Shown here in pieces: positions 8,705 to 17,358 of a stretch of 36,396 nucleotides of DNA. The stretch covers positions 1 to 36,396 of the forward strand of contig JAHIZV010000153.1 of assembly GCA_018814445.1 (NCBI GenBank), in the 5' to 3' direction. The notes under the pieces were generated by a model that worked only from the letters and a program-made list of their open reading frames with translations, did not search any database and had not been told where the DNA came from. Position numbers and translations under genes: made by a program. The first letter of the stretch is position 1; each line of letters opens with the position of its first letter. This stretch comes from Verrucomicrobiota bacterium. GTDB lineage: Bacteria > Verrucomicrobiota > Kiritimatiellia > JAHIZV01.

Positions 8705-10528
8705 TCAGTCCGCCTCTTCAACAACGAGATTTTCCATAATGTAATTGCGGCGCTCATCCGTATTGCGCCCCATGTAGAACCGCAGGACATGCGGAATCGT
8801 GTGATGATTATCGACCGCAACAGGAGTTAACTTCATCTCGGATCCGATCAGGTGCTTAAACTCGGACGGAGATATCTCTCCCAATCCTTTGAATCGGGTT
8901 ACTTCATTGCCCCTCCCGATCTTCTTCATGGCCTCGTCCCGTTCAGCTTCACTGTAGCAATAAACTGTCTCTTTCTTGTTTCGCACGCGGAACAAAGGTG
9001 TTTCCAGCACATACACATGACCTTCGAGAACGATGTCTTCAAAAAATCGCAGAAAGAACGTGAGCAGGAGATTTCTGATATGAAGGCCATCGACGTCCGC
9101 ATCTGTCGCAAGAATCACTTTGTTGTAGCGCAAATGCTGAGGGCTGTCCTCGATGTTCAGACAGCGCATCAGGTTATAGAGCTCGGTGTTCTTGTAGATC
9201 GCGTCGCGCTTCAGTTCGCAGACGTTCAGGGGTTTGCCTTTGAGTACGAAAATCCCCTGCGTATTGACATCGCGCGAACTGACGATCGAGCCGGCAGCCG
9301 ACTGTCCTTCAGTAAGAAAGATCATCGACTCCTCGCCTTTCCCCCGTTTCTTGTCGTAATGGATTTTGCAGTCCTTGAGCTGGGGAACGCGAATCGAAGT
9401 GGACTTCGCCTTCTCTCGCGCGAGTTTCTTGACGGTAAGCAGTTCTTTTCTCAGCTTCTGCGTATCTTCAATCTTCTGCAGGGCCTTCTCGGCAATTTTC
9501 GGGTTCTTGTGGAGCAGATCAACCACGACATCCCTGACGCGCGCGACCAGATCGCTGCGAATCTCCGTGTTCCCCAGCTTGTTCTTGGTCTGTGATTCGA
9601 AGACCGGCTCCTTAAGCCTTATCGCAATGGCTCCAACCAAGCCTTCCCGCACATCGTCTCCGTCGAACTTCTTACTCGAGAACTCGTTGAAGGCCTTCAA
9701 TACCCCCTCGCGGAACGCGCTGAGATGTGTGCCTCCATCCATCGTGTATTGCCCGTTGACAAAAGAGTAGTAGTCCTCGTTGAACCGACGGGTGTGAGTC
9801 AACGTAAGTTCCAGCATGTCGTCGCGGTAATGCAAAGGCTTGTAGATAGCCTCTTCATCGACGTCTTCGAGAAGCAGATCAACAAGGCCGCCTCTTGAGA
9901 CACGCTCTTCGCCGTTGAAAACAAAGCGCAGGCCCGTATTGAGAAACGTATACATTCGGATGCGCTTCTCGACATGATCGGTCTCGAATGCGAACTCGCC
10001 GAATATCTCCGGATCGGGTTCGAAACTCATGAATGTGCCGTCAGGTTCATCGGGGGCCTGCCCCTTTCTTGTCTGCTTAACCAGCTCACCCCGTCTGAAG
10101 ACGGCTTCCGCGTATTTGCCTTCACGGAAACTGCGAACTGTGAAGGTACTCGAAAGCGCGTTGACGGCCTTCGTGCCTACGCCGTTCAAGCCGACGCTGA
10201 ACTGAAAGACATCCGTGTTGTACTTGGCTCCGGTATTGATGCGCGAGACGCAGTCGATCACCTTTCCGAGAGGTATCCCGCGGCCGTAGTCGCGAACAGA
10301 AACGGTGTGGCCCTCGATCTGCAGGTCGATCTTCTTCCCGTATCCCATGATGAACTCATCGATTGAGTTGTCGACCACTTCCTTGAGAAGGATGTAGATA
10401 CCGTCATCATAGGAGGCCCCGTCACCAACCCGGCCGATATACATGCCGGTCCTCTTGCGGATATGCTCGAGAGAAGACAGCGTCTTGATCTTGCTCTCGT
10501 CATAGTTGTGGACCTTCCTGGGTGCCAT
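8705..10528 (-). CDS. parE: DNA topoisomerase IV subunit B (ParE/GyrB family)
   Basis: ATPase subunit of the type IIA topoisomerase. The 607-residue protein shows the GHKL ATP-binding motifs (EVVDNSIDEF, DYGRGIPLG, GLNGVGTKAVNAL), the transducer domain, and the TOPRIM motifs FLTEGQSAAGS and ATDADVDGLHIRN that supply the metal-binding acidic residues. The EGQSAAG form, in place of EGDSAGG, is that of the shorter ParE-like proteins of Bacteroidetes-type bacteria. The ATG at 10528 is chosen because GGAAGGA lies 9 nt upstream and the conserved region starts soon after; the 30 codons further upstream are not conserved-looking. It forms an operon with parC, 5 nt downstream. Confidence 0.94.
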   Translation of the reverse strand: MAPRKVHNYDESKIKTLSSLEHIRKRTGMYIGRVGDGASYDDGIYILLKEVVDNSIDEFIMGYGKKIDLQIEGHTVSVRDYGRGIPLGKVIDCVSRINTGAKYNTDVFQFSVGLNGVGTKAVNALSSTFTVRSFREGKYAEAVFRRGELVKQTRKGQAPDEPDGTFMSFEPDPEIFGEFAFETDHVEKRIRMYTFLNTGLRFVFNGEERVSRGGLVDLLLEDVDEEAIYKPLHYRDDMLELTLTHTRRFNEDYYSFVNGQYTMDGGTHLSAFREGVLKAFNEFSSKKFDGDDVREGLVGAIAIRLKEPVFESQTKNKLGNTEIRSDLVARVRDVVVDLLHKNPKIAEKALQKIEDTQKLRKELLTVKKLAREKAKSTSIRVPQLKDCKIHYDKKRGKGEESMIFLTEGQSAAGSIVSSRDVNTQGIFVLKGKPLNVCELKRDAIYKNTELYNLMRCLNIEDSPQHLRYNKVILATDADVDGLHIRNLLLTFFLRFFEDIVLEGHVYVLETPLFRVRNKKETVYCYSEAERDEAMKKIGRGNEVTRFKGLGEISPSEFKHLIGSEMKLTPVAVDNHHTIPHVLRFYMGRNTDERRNYIMENLVVEEAD

Positions 10529-10601
10529 GATAATCGAATCCTTCCGCTGTGGTGCGACGTGACTCACCGGGCTTTCCGGTTTGAGCAACTGGCGTTTGAA
10601 C

Positions 10602-10630
10602 AGTGAATAATCCGGCACGCTTTAAGTCAA
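10602..10630 (-). promoter_or_regulatory. Possible sigma70-type promoter for parE-parC
   Basis: The minus strand has TTGACT (10625-10630), a 17-nt spacer and TTCACT (10602-10607), about 75 nt upstream of the parE start. The -35 match is good and the -10 match is weak. A perfect GCACGTGC palindrome abuts the -35 element. The rest of the 204-nt divergent gap (10529-10732) shows nothing else I can name. Confidence 0.35.
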
Positions 10631-10732
10631 GCACGTGCGATAGGCGGCCGTCCGAAACCGGATGCCGCCGGCTGACCTCCACGTCAAATACGCCTTTTTG
10701 TTCATGGGCAGCAACGTTCCTTCGTGCTAAGT

Positions 10733-11152
10733 ATGGCCAAGACTATGAATGACTTTGACGGGATATTCCGACAGTCCGGCGTGATTCCCATCCACCGGGA
10801 AGGCAAGATGATCGAGGTACTCTTGATCACGTCAAGGGGCCGGAAGCGCTGGATCATTCCCAAGGGCATCGTCGAGCCCTACCTGTCACCGGCAGAATCT
10901 GCGGCAAAGGAGGCGTATGAAGAAGCAGGGATTCGGGGAACGGTCTCTACTCCCGCGTTAGGTTCCTATCGGTACAGCAAGTGGGGCGGAACCTGTCATG
11001 TGGAAGTGTTTCTGATGAATATCACTGGCCTTATCGAGAACTGGCCCGAGGCCGATTTTCGCGAAAGACGTTTCTTCTCAATCCGGGAAGCCGCTGGACT
11101 CGTCAACGAGAAGGACCTCAAGAACATGATTCTTCGGGTCGACAAGGCCTGA
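10733..11152 (+). CDS. Nudix hydrolase
   Basis: A 139-residue cytoplasmic protein with a single Nudix domain, a family that cleaves nucleoside diphosphates linked to another moiety. The Nudix box lies at about residues 44-68 (PKGIVEPYLSPAESAAKEAY followed by EEAGI). The essential EE pair is present. Compared with GX5EX7REUXEEXGU, the first Glu is Leu and the Arg is Lys, so catalysis may be altered. PKG just before the box and a C-terminal E-x-x-F-F segment resemble diphosphoinositol/diadenosine polyphosphate hydrolases, but the substrate cannot be assigned. ATG at 10733 is preferred; GTG at 10724 and ATG at 10745 are alternatives, and none has a clear ribosome site. It is divergent from parE and 76 nt upstream of the next phosphoesterase gene. 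Confidence 0.88.
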   Translation: MAKTMNDFDGIFRQSGVIPIHREGKMIEVLLITSRGRKRWIIPKGIVEPYLSPAESAAKEAYEEAGIRGTVSTPALGSYRYSKWGGTCHVEVFLMNITGLIENWPEADFRERRFFSIREAAGLVNEKDLKNMILRVDKA

Positions 11153-11228
11153 TCCATGCCAAATCACATCTCACCAGGTGCACGAATAAATGCACGATAC
11201 TGAAGGTTGTGTGTAGGTTGTCAGAAGC

Positions 11229-13625
11229 ATGAAGAACGGAGGGAGGATAGCTGCATATGTGATGGCCGCACTCGCGCTGCCAGCAACTGCGACTGTGCGC
11301 GCCTCCGATATTCCTCTGTGCCCCTTCGGCTCTGAATGGAGCTATCTCGATGACGGCTCTGACCAGGGCACCGCATGGAAAGAGCGCGGGTTCGATGCGT
11401 CAGCATGGGCGGTCGGCAACGCCGAACTTGGCTACGGCGATTATGATGAGCAGACCGTCATCGGCTACGGCGGCGACACCAACAACAAGTACATCACGTA
11501 CTACTTCATCAAGGACGTGTGGATCAACACACCCGCTGAATTTTCACACTTTCAGCTCACGCTCGTCAGGGACGACGCTGCTCTCGTCTACATCAATGGA
11601 AATGAAGTGCTCAGAGACAACTTGCCGGCGGGACCGATCACCTATCAAACACTTGCCACTTCAGTTGTGTTCGCGGCAGCGGAGTCGCAAGCCGTGAGCC
11701 GGATAGTCTCGGTAGATAATCTTCTGACACAGGGATGGAATACCGTTGCCGCGGAGGTCCATCAGGCCCTCCCGACCAGTTCCGACATCAGTTTCAATCT
11801 CGAGATCGTCGGGCTCCACAGTTCTACTACTTCAGCAGTTACCCGCGGTCCCTACCTTCAGCGCGCGACTCCCAACGATATCATCGTTCGGTGGCGAACA
11901 TCGAATGCGACAGAGAGTGTTGTCCGCTATGGCCTCAGCTTCGGAGACCTGACGTTCGCCGTAACCAACTCCATCGTCAGCGGAGAGCATCGTGTCGAAC
12001 TCCACGGACTATCACCAAGGACGACGTACTACTACAGCGTCGGCACTGAGTCCGAAACTCTCGCCGGCGCCGATGAATGGCACCGCTTCACAACGCCGCC
12101 ACGGGTGGGCGAGGCCCGCCCCGTCAGAATCTGGGCACTCGGCGATCCCGGCTACGCAACGGAAGACGCCAGAGATGTGCGGGATTCCTTCTATAGGTGG
12201 AACGAGTCCGCGATACCGGATCTCTGGCTGTTCCTCGGCGACAACGCGTACGGTGAGGGGACCGATGCCCAATATCAGGCGGGCGTCTTCGACAAGTATA
12301 ATGAGACACTCAGAAGCAGTCCTCTATGGACAGCCATCGGCAACCACGACGCTGTCTCTGCCGACTCGGTGACCGGAACGGGCCCCTACTATGATAATTT
12401 CTCCCTGCCGAGAAACGGCGAAGCGGGAGGAGTTCCCTCGGGGATGGAGGCCTACTATGCATTCGACTACGCTAACATTCACTTCGTCTGCCTCGACACA
12501 GAAGAAATATACCGCGGCATCGGCGACCCCATGTACAATTGGCTCTCTGCCGATCTGGCGGCAAACACGCAGAGATGGCTGATTGTCTTCTTCCACCACA
12601 CCATTTACTCCAAAGGATCACACGACTCGGATCTCTCGTCTTCCAGCTCCGAGATGCGACAGAACTTCCTGCCGCTGATGGAGAGCAACAATGTTGACCT
12701 GGTTTTGTCGGGGCACAGCCATGCTTACGAACGATCATTCCTGCTCCACGGACACTACGGCTTCTCCACCAACTTCAGTGAGTCCATGAAAATGGACGGC
12801 GGAGACGGCCGCGCGGATGGAACCGGAGTCTACGACAAGTCGACAACAAACGGGGCCGTCTACGTAGTAAGCGGCGCAAGCAGTCGGCTGAAAACAACGG
12901 GTACGTTCGATCACCCCGCCAACCAGACAAACATCGTTGCCCTCGGATCACTCGTTATCGACGTTCATGGAACCCGAATGGACGTCTACCAGATCGGCGA
13001 CGAACCCGATGTGCTCGACTACTTCACGATTGTGAAGGACCGCCCTTGCAGTCTGACCGTTTCACACGATACGGGCGGAACCACCTCGACGACGGGAGGG
13101 ACCTACTACGCGGAGAGCATGATCGAGGTCTCGGCCGTAATCTCAAACTACTGCGTCTTCGACGGCTGGACCGGAGATGTCACATCCAGCTATGCGATCG
13201 CACAGCTGAATGTGACAAATGATATCGTCATGCATGCACTTTTCAGTCCATTCCTGCTAACCAACGGGACCCCGCAGTGGTGGCTGGCGGAAAACGGCCT
13301 GGGAACAAATGACGCCGCTGCTCTTTCAGATACGGACTTCGATCTGATGTCCGCGTGGGAAGAATATATTGCGGGAACCGCCCCGACTTCAGGCCTGTCT
13401 GTTTTCACCTTCGCGGATGCTTCCACGGACTCGAACAACCTTCCCTCTATCGTTTGGAGCAGTGTCTCCAATCGTCTCTACGACGTGCTGTCATGTCCCT
13501 CCCCCGATGGCCTGTTTTCAGTAATAGCCAATGATGTCGCCGGAACGCCGCCGACAAACAGCCTGTCCCTCCCCCCGGATTTGCAGGATGTTCTCTATTA
13601 CCTCATCCGAGTCCGGAGGCCATGA
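11229..13625 (+). CDS. Secreted purple-acid-phosphatase-like metallophosphoesterase (second copy)
   Basis: A 798-residue paralogue of the gene at 1-2835. Order: signal peptide (AAYVMAALALPATATVRA); the same N-terminal beta domain (DDAALVYINGNEVLRDNLPAG); an Fn3-like domain (RGPYLQRATPNDIIVRW); a calcineurin-like catalytic domain with GDPGY (about residue 304), GDNAYGEG (337), GNHD (371), FFHHTIYS and GHSHAYE (495); an InlB/Flg_new-type repeat of about 70 residues (VFDGWTGD); one degenerate Asp-rich repeat (SDTDFDLMSAWEEYIAGT); and the common C-terminal domain. All metal-ligand motifs are intact. It lacks the module of about 200 residues that its paralogue shares with the subtilase. It probably acts on phosphate esters outside the cytoplasm; substrate unknown. 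The start has only a weak ribosome site (AGAAGC). Confidence 0.92.
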   Translation: MKNGGRIAAYVMAALALPATATVRASDIPLCPFGSEWSYLDDGSDQGTAWKERGFDASAWAVGNAELGYGDYDEQTVIGYGGDTNNKYITYYFIKDVWINTPAEFSHFQLTLVRDDAALVYINGNEVLRDNLPAGPITYQTLATSVVFAAAESQAVSRIVSVDNLLTQGWNTVAAEVHQALPTSSDISFNLEIVGLHSSTTSAVTRGPYLQRATPNDIIVRWRTSNATESVVRYGLSFGDLTFAVTNSIVSGEHRVELHGLSPRTTYYYSVGTESETLAGADEWHRFTTPPRVGEARPVRIWALGDPGYATEDARDVRDSFYRWNESAIPDLWLFLGDNAYGEGTDAQYQAGVFDKYNETLRSSPLWTAIGNHDAVSADSVTGTGPYYDNFSLPRNGEAGGVPSGMEAYYAFDYANIHFVCLDTEEIYRGIGDPMYNWLSADLAANTQRWLIVFFHHTIYSKGSHDSDLSSSSSEMRQNFLPLMESNNVDLVLSGHSHAYERSFLLHGHYGFSTNFSESMKMDGGDGRADGTGVYDKSTTNGAVYVVSGASSRLKTTGTFDHPANQTNIVALGSLVIDVHGTRMDVYQIGDEPDVLDYFTIVKDRPCSLTVSHDTGGTTSTTGGTYYAESMIEVSAVISNYCVFDGWTGDVTSSYAIAQLNVTNDIVMHALFSPFLLTNGTPQWWLAENGLGTNDAAALSDTDFDLMSAWEEYIAGTAPTSGLSVFTFADASTDSNNLPSIVWSSVSNRLYDVLSCPSPDGLFSVIANDVAGTPPTNSLSLPPDLQDVLYYLIRVRRP

Positions 13626-13684
13626 AGACACGCTCTCCCTGCGGGAAACGCATCCTGCACCGCAAAACGAAAACTCGTTAACCC

Positions 13685-13712
13685 TTGCAAACCGTACAAC
13701 TCGCTGTATGTT
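13685..13712 (+). promoter_or_regulatory. Possible sigma70-type promoter for the three-module repeat protein
   Basis: TTGCAA (13685-13690) and TATGTT (13707-13712) are 16 nt apart and lie about 48 nt before the ATG at 13760. Each box matches consensus at about 4 of 6 positions. This is the only promoter-like pair I saw in the 134-nt gap after the phosphoesterase gene. Confidence 0.35.
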
Positions 13713-13759
13713 CAACCGCTTCACTAATTCAACCAGTATTCATTTCCGGAGAGTCAGAC

Positions 13760-16333
13760 ATGAAAAAGAGGGCGTTTCTCGTATCCGTGGTGTTTCTGAT
13801 CGCAGCCGGCTCAGCTCAAGCGGCAACAGAGGCGTACGACGCCGCTTCCGATGCCGTTTACAACGACGGATGGCAGAACTCGGACAACGGCGGATCTGGT
13901 TGGGGCGGATCATGGAGCTTCCAGTTTGTGGGCTCGTACGGGACGTTCATAGGTTCCTCAACGAACAACGGTGACGGCGACACCAACAGCGATGGCGACA
14001 TCGATGAGTCGGACGAATCATGGGGACTCTACGCAAATACAGGAGGACGCGTGTTTGCAGTGCGGCCGTTCGGCGGTTCGCTCTCGACCGGACAGACAGT
14101 GCACATCAGTCTCGACAACGGGAACATCGATAGCGGCAGCGAAGTGGGCGTCCGCCTGCTTTATCAATTGGACGCCTCAGCCAACAAATGGGAGTTCTCA
14201 TTCACCGGCGGAGGAACAAACTACGTCTTTACCGACACATCAGTTCTCTTCAGTTCACGCAATTCATCTATCCCTTTCTCAGACGAAGGAATCGAGCTGG
14301 CTTTCACACTTGTCGGACCCTCGAATTACTCGCTGGCCGTTACCACGCTGGAGAATGACCAGCTGAAGATCTACAACGGCACTCTCGGAAACACGAATGC
14401 CATTGTCGGCCTCGCTTTCTTCAACGACGATGCCGGCACGGGCGCCGACAAAGACGCCTTCTTCAACTCTATCGGCATCTCGAATGCGCCGGTTATCAAT
14501 TACCGCGCAAAGGACGAGGCCGCGGACACGGCCTACAGCGGCGGCTGGACAAATGGTTCCGATGGCGGAACCGGCTTCGGCCCGTGGATCATGATGACAA
14601 ACATCCAGAACGCAGGCGAAGCAGCCGGGTTCTTCCGCGCGGTTAATGATACGGGCGTTGACAACGACGATATGAACTATGTCGGCACGGGTTCTCCGCC
14701 CTACGGCTGGGGCATCTACGCGAACGAAGCGGGAACCGGAGGCGACGACATCCAGATCGCAGGCGGATTCCGCAGTTTCAACAGCCCCCTGGCAGTCGGG
14801 GAAACCTTTTCAATCAGCTTTGAGCATGCTGGAATCCAGAGCGGGTCGCTAAACGCGAACAATCCCCCGCGTACCGGCGGGTGGGTCGGCTTTGCACTGC
14901 GCAGCCTGAGCCCTCCCCAGCAGTTCGATCCCGACCCCATCAGCGCCTTCGCAACCCTGCAGAATGCCGAGATCATGCTTGGGTTCCGCGGCGGCAATGC
15001 GAATTACACACTCTACGACGGAATGAACACGGCTGGCGTCGACACGGGCGTGCCTTACAGCGAGGATGGCGTCGAGGTGGCCGTTACGCTGACTGCCTCC
15101 AACAGGTGTGACGTCACCATTGCCCCGCTGAACGGCGGTACGCCTGCAACCTTGCGGGACCGCGTCATCAGCGGCACCCCGCTTCAGTACGCGGCCCTCT
15201 ACAACCGTAATGCCGAAGAAGCCAATGCATACTTCAACAGCATGGGCATTATCGGCTTCGATCCCGCGTTCACAAACTGCCTGGCGGAAGACAGCGCCGC
15301 TGATTCTGTCTACGCGGCAGGATGGAACGCGAACTCCAACGGCGGTTACGGATTCGAGCCGTGGCTTTTCGGCACGAATACGGGCAGCGGCGGAGCAGCC
15401 GGTCATTTCACGGCGACGAATACGATCAACACGGATCTGAACAACATCGCAACTGAAGGAAAGGCCTGGGGCATGTACGCCAGCGACTCGGGCGGCGGTG
15501 GTGTCCAGGCCGCCACAGCTCAACGCAGCTTCACACGGGGGGCGCTGAAGCAGGATCAGACGTTCAAAATCAGCTTCGAACACGGCGGCATTTCGGCTGT
15601 TAACGGAGAAGTCGAGATTGTCCTTATAGGAACACCGACCTTTCCGAATCCTCAGGGCCATGTGCTGACATTCCAGTTCGTGGGCGGCGATTCAATATAT
15701 GAATTCTACGACGCGAATCTCAGCGCTCACGATACCGGCATCGGATTCACTACAAACGGCCTGCGGATCGAGTTTACTCTGACAAGTGACGAAGATCCCT
15801 ACGACTTCGATCTGGACGTAATCGATCTGGGCTCTGACACGACGCACAGTCTCACGGGAACAGTCGCGAGCATCCCGAAAGCACTGAAGGTGCTGATCAC
15901 GGACATCGAAGATGCTGATGTGTTTGTAAACAGTCTTTGCATTCAGCCGGCGGCGTACGACCTCGACGGCGATAGTATTCCCGATGACTGGGAGAACAGC
16001 AACGGACTGAATGCGAATCTGAACGACGCAGACGATGACAACGATTTCGACGGCGAATCTAATTTCCGCGAGTACATTGCCGATACCAGCCCGATAAACA
16101 GCAATGACTTCTTCCGGGCCGCCGCGCCAATCCTGAACAGCCCTGCCGAAATCGCGTTCGACTCATCTACGGGCCGCGTTTACAGCCTGCAGTTCCGAGA
16201 CAGCCTGTATACGGGCAACTGGATCAACGTGACGGGCTCCATTGAAATCCCGGGCGCGGGCGGAATCATGTCTCTGACAAACAATACCGAAAAACTGCGG
16301 CGCTACTACCGCGTCGGTGTTGATCTTCCGTAG
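13760..16333 (+). CDS. Secreted protein with three tandem modules of about 200-240 residues
   Basis: An 858-residue protein of unknown function. The ATG at 13760 follows GGAGAG and starts a signal peptide (MKKRAFLVSVVFLIAAGSAQ, cleavage after AQA). Three diverged copies of one beta-rich module follow. Each opens with D-x-A-(A)-D-x-x-Y-x-x-G-W then NGG-x-G-(F/W)-x-P/S-W, continues with a W-G-(L/I/M)-Y-A element, a (G/D)QTF-x-I-S-F/L-(E/D) strand, and closes with x-x-F-F-N-S-(I/M)-G-I or an equivalent. It ends with a calcium-type repeat (DLDGDSIPDDWE) and the common C-terminal domain (RVYSLQFRDSLYTGNWINV, ending RYYRVGVDLP). No catalytic motif is visible; the modules look like concanavalin/jelly-roll binding domains, which is inference. 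The amylase-family protein at 33523 has a fourth copy. Confidence 0.85.
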   Translation: MKKRAFLVSVVFLIAAGSAQAATEAYDAASDAVYNDGWQNSDNGGSGWGGSWSFQFVGSYGTFIGSSTNNGDGDTNSDGDIDESDESWGLYANTGGRVFAVRPFGGSLSTGQTVHISLDNGNIDSGSEVGVRLLYQLDASANKWEFSFTGGGTNYVFTDTSVLFSSRNSSIPFSDEGIELAFTLVGPSNYSLAVTTLENDQLKIYNGTLGNTNAIVGLAFFNDDAGTGADKDAFFNSIGISNAPVINYRAKDEAADTAYSGGWTNGSDGGTGFGPWIMMTNIQNAGEAAGFFRAVNDTGVDNDDMNYVGTGSPPYGWGIYANEAGTGGDDIQIAGGFRSFNSPLAVGETFSISFEHAGIQSGSLNANNPPRTGGWVGFALRSLSPPQQFDPDPISAFATLQNAEIMLGFRGGNANYTLYDGMNTAGVDTGVPYSEDGVEVAVTLTASNRCDVTIAPLNGGTPATLRDRVISGTPLQYAALYNRNAEEANAYFNSMGIIGFDPAFTNCLAEDSAADSVYAAGWNANSNGGYGFEPWLFGTNTGSGGAAGHFTATNTINTDLNNIATEGKAWGMYASDSGGGGVQAATAQRSFTRGALKQDQTFKISFEHGGISAVNGEVEIVLIGTPTFPNPQGHVLTFQFVGGDSIYEFYDANLSAHDTGIGFTTNGLRIEFTLTSDEDPYDFDLDVIDLGSDTTHSLTGTVASIPKALKVLITDIEDADVFVNSLCIQPAAYDLDGDSIPDDWENSNGLNANLNDADDDNDFDGESNFREYIADTSPINSNDFFRAAAPILNSPAEIAFDSSTGRVYSLQFRDSLYTGNWINVTGSIEIPGAGGIMSLTNNTEKLRRYYRVGVDLP
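13835..15950 (+). repeat. Three protein-level tandem modules inside the repeat protein
   Basis: Module 1 is about 13835-14490 (opens YDAASDAVYNDGW), module 2 about 14500-15265 (opens RAKDEAADTAYSGGW), module 3 about 15277-15950 (opens LAEDSAADSVYAAGW). Similarity is clear in protein but weak in DNA, so the duplications are old. Confidence 0.8.
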
Positions 16334-16341
16334 CTGCGACA

Positions 16342-17358
16342 TCACAGGTCCTTGTTCGGCCTGAGTACGTTGAGGGGAATATCGAATTGATTGCGGATGC
16401 GATTCTGCAGGTCTCTGATCTGAAGTGAGGCGGTGGGCATTTCGCTGTCCCAGTCGATTGTGATCAGGCCGAAGCCTTTGCCAGTGTACATATCCCCCGC
16501 CCTGTAAGGATTCTTCTCAGCAAGCAGCTCGGGATAGCTGTGCGTCAAGCCGCTGGACGTGATATCAATCAGGGGATAAGGCGTCGTTTCGTCGTTCATC
16601 ACGGAAATCTCGTGCATATGCCTGTCGCCGCTGAGGAAGACAACGCCCTCAACACCAGACTGTTGAATGAGTTTCAGCAATCTCTCCCGTGAGCGGGGAA
16701 AGTTTGCCCACTTCTCCCATTTGTGTTCCTGCGACAGAACCTGGATGCCGGACCCTATGAGGACCAGTTGCGCACGGCTCTGCTTTAACTCATGCTCCAG
16801 AAATCGCCATTGCTCTTCGCCCAGAATATCCGCATCTTCTCCCGGACGGTCCGCGTGGTAACGCACATCCAGCAGAATCACGAGAACGCGCCTTTTGCCT
16901 GACCCGAACTCATATGCGATATGCACGCCCTCCTGCATACGGCGGATGTCGTCCGGAGGGGCCTCAAGGAAATCCAACAGTAACTGCTGACTCTCTCTCT
17001 TCCTGGGGTACCATTTTCCGGCGTTGTTCTCCCCATAGTCATGATCGTCCCAGATGCCTATGATCTGGGTGTTCTCGCGAAACACTCTGTAATTCACGTT
17101 TGAGAACTGCGCGTCGTATTTCGATTCCATTACCGGCATGTCCTCCGTGTCGGCATAGACGATATCGCCCAACCATATCCATAGATCGGGATTATTGGAA
17201 TCGATGACGCTCCAGTACTCCTGCGGTGCGTCATGTTTATTGCACGAGCCGAAGGCAATGATGGAAATCGACCGGGAGTAACCGGCGGGCGGTTTGCCGT
17301 GGGCCGGCAACTGAATAGCGACCGCCAACACGCAGCTTGCTAGCACTAATGGTTTCAT
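16342..17358 (-). CDS. PhoD-like alkaline phosphatase/phosphodiesterase, exported
   Basis: A 338-residue PhoD-family metallophosphoesterase. It has a signal peptide (MKPLVLASCVLAVAIQLPAH), then FGSCNKHD (36-43), WLGDIVYADTED (62-73), IGIWDDHDYGENN (100-112), LDVRYHADRPGED, and a C-terminal SGDRHMHEIS. Together these supply the dinuclear metal-site ligands. The family hydrolyses phosphomono- or diesters in the periplasm or outside the cell. The ATG at 17358 overlaps the stop of the S26-nucleotidyltransferase gene by 4 nt (ATGA), so it is probably translated from the peptide-modification operon. That placement raises the chance that it acts on the modified peptide or on a phosphorylated intermediate, but this is inference. 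It meets the plus-strand repeat-protein gene tail to tail with an 8-nt gap. Confidence 0.88.
   Translation of the reverse strand: MKPLVLASCVLAVAIQLPAHGKPPAGYSRSISIIAFGSCNKHDAPQEYWSVIDSNNPDLWIWLGDIVYADTEDMPVMESKYDAQFSNVNYRVFRENTQIIGIWDDHDYGENNAGKWYPRKRESQQLLLDFLEAPPDDIRRMQEGVHIAYEFGSGKRRVLVILLDVRYHADRPGEDADILGEEQWRFLEHELKQSRAQLVLIGSGIQVLSQEHKWEKWANFPRSRERLLKLIQQSGVEGVVFLSGDRHMHEISVMNDETTPYPLIDITSSGLTHSYPELLAEKNPYRAGDMYTGKGFGLITIDWDSEMPTASLQIRDLQNRIRNQFDIPLNVLRPNKDL

Noticed and set aside
6630-10528. Assigning the topoisomerase pair as gyrA/gyrB
   Set aside because: The A subunit is short and lacks a complete C-terminal pinwheel with GyrA box, and the B subunit has the EGQSAAG form; topoisomerase IV fits better, though gyrase activity cannot be excluded by sequence alone.
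14849-15661. A 270-codon minus-strand frame inside the three-module protein
   Set aside because: Antisense shadow of a GC-rich repeat gene with clear module conservation on the plus strand.
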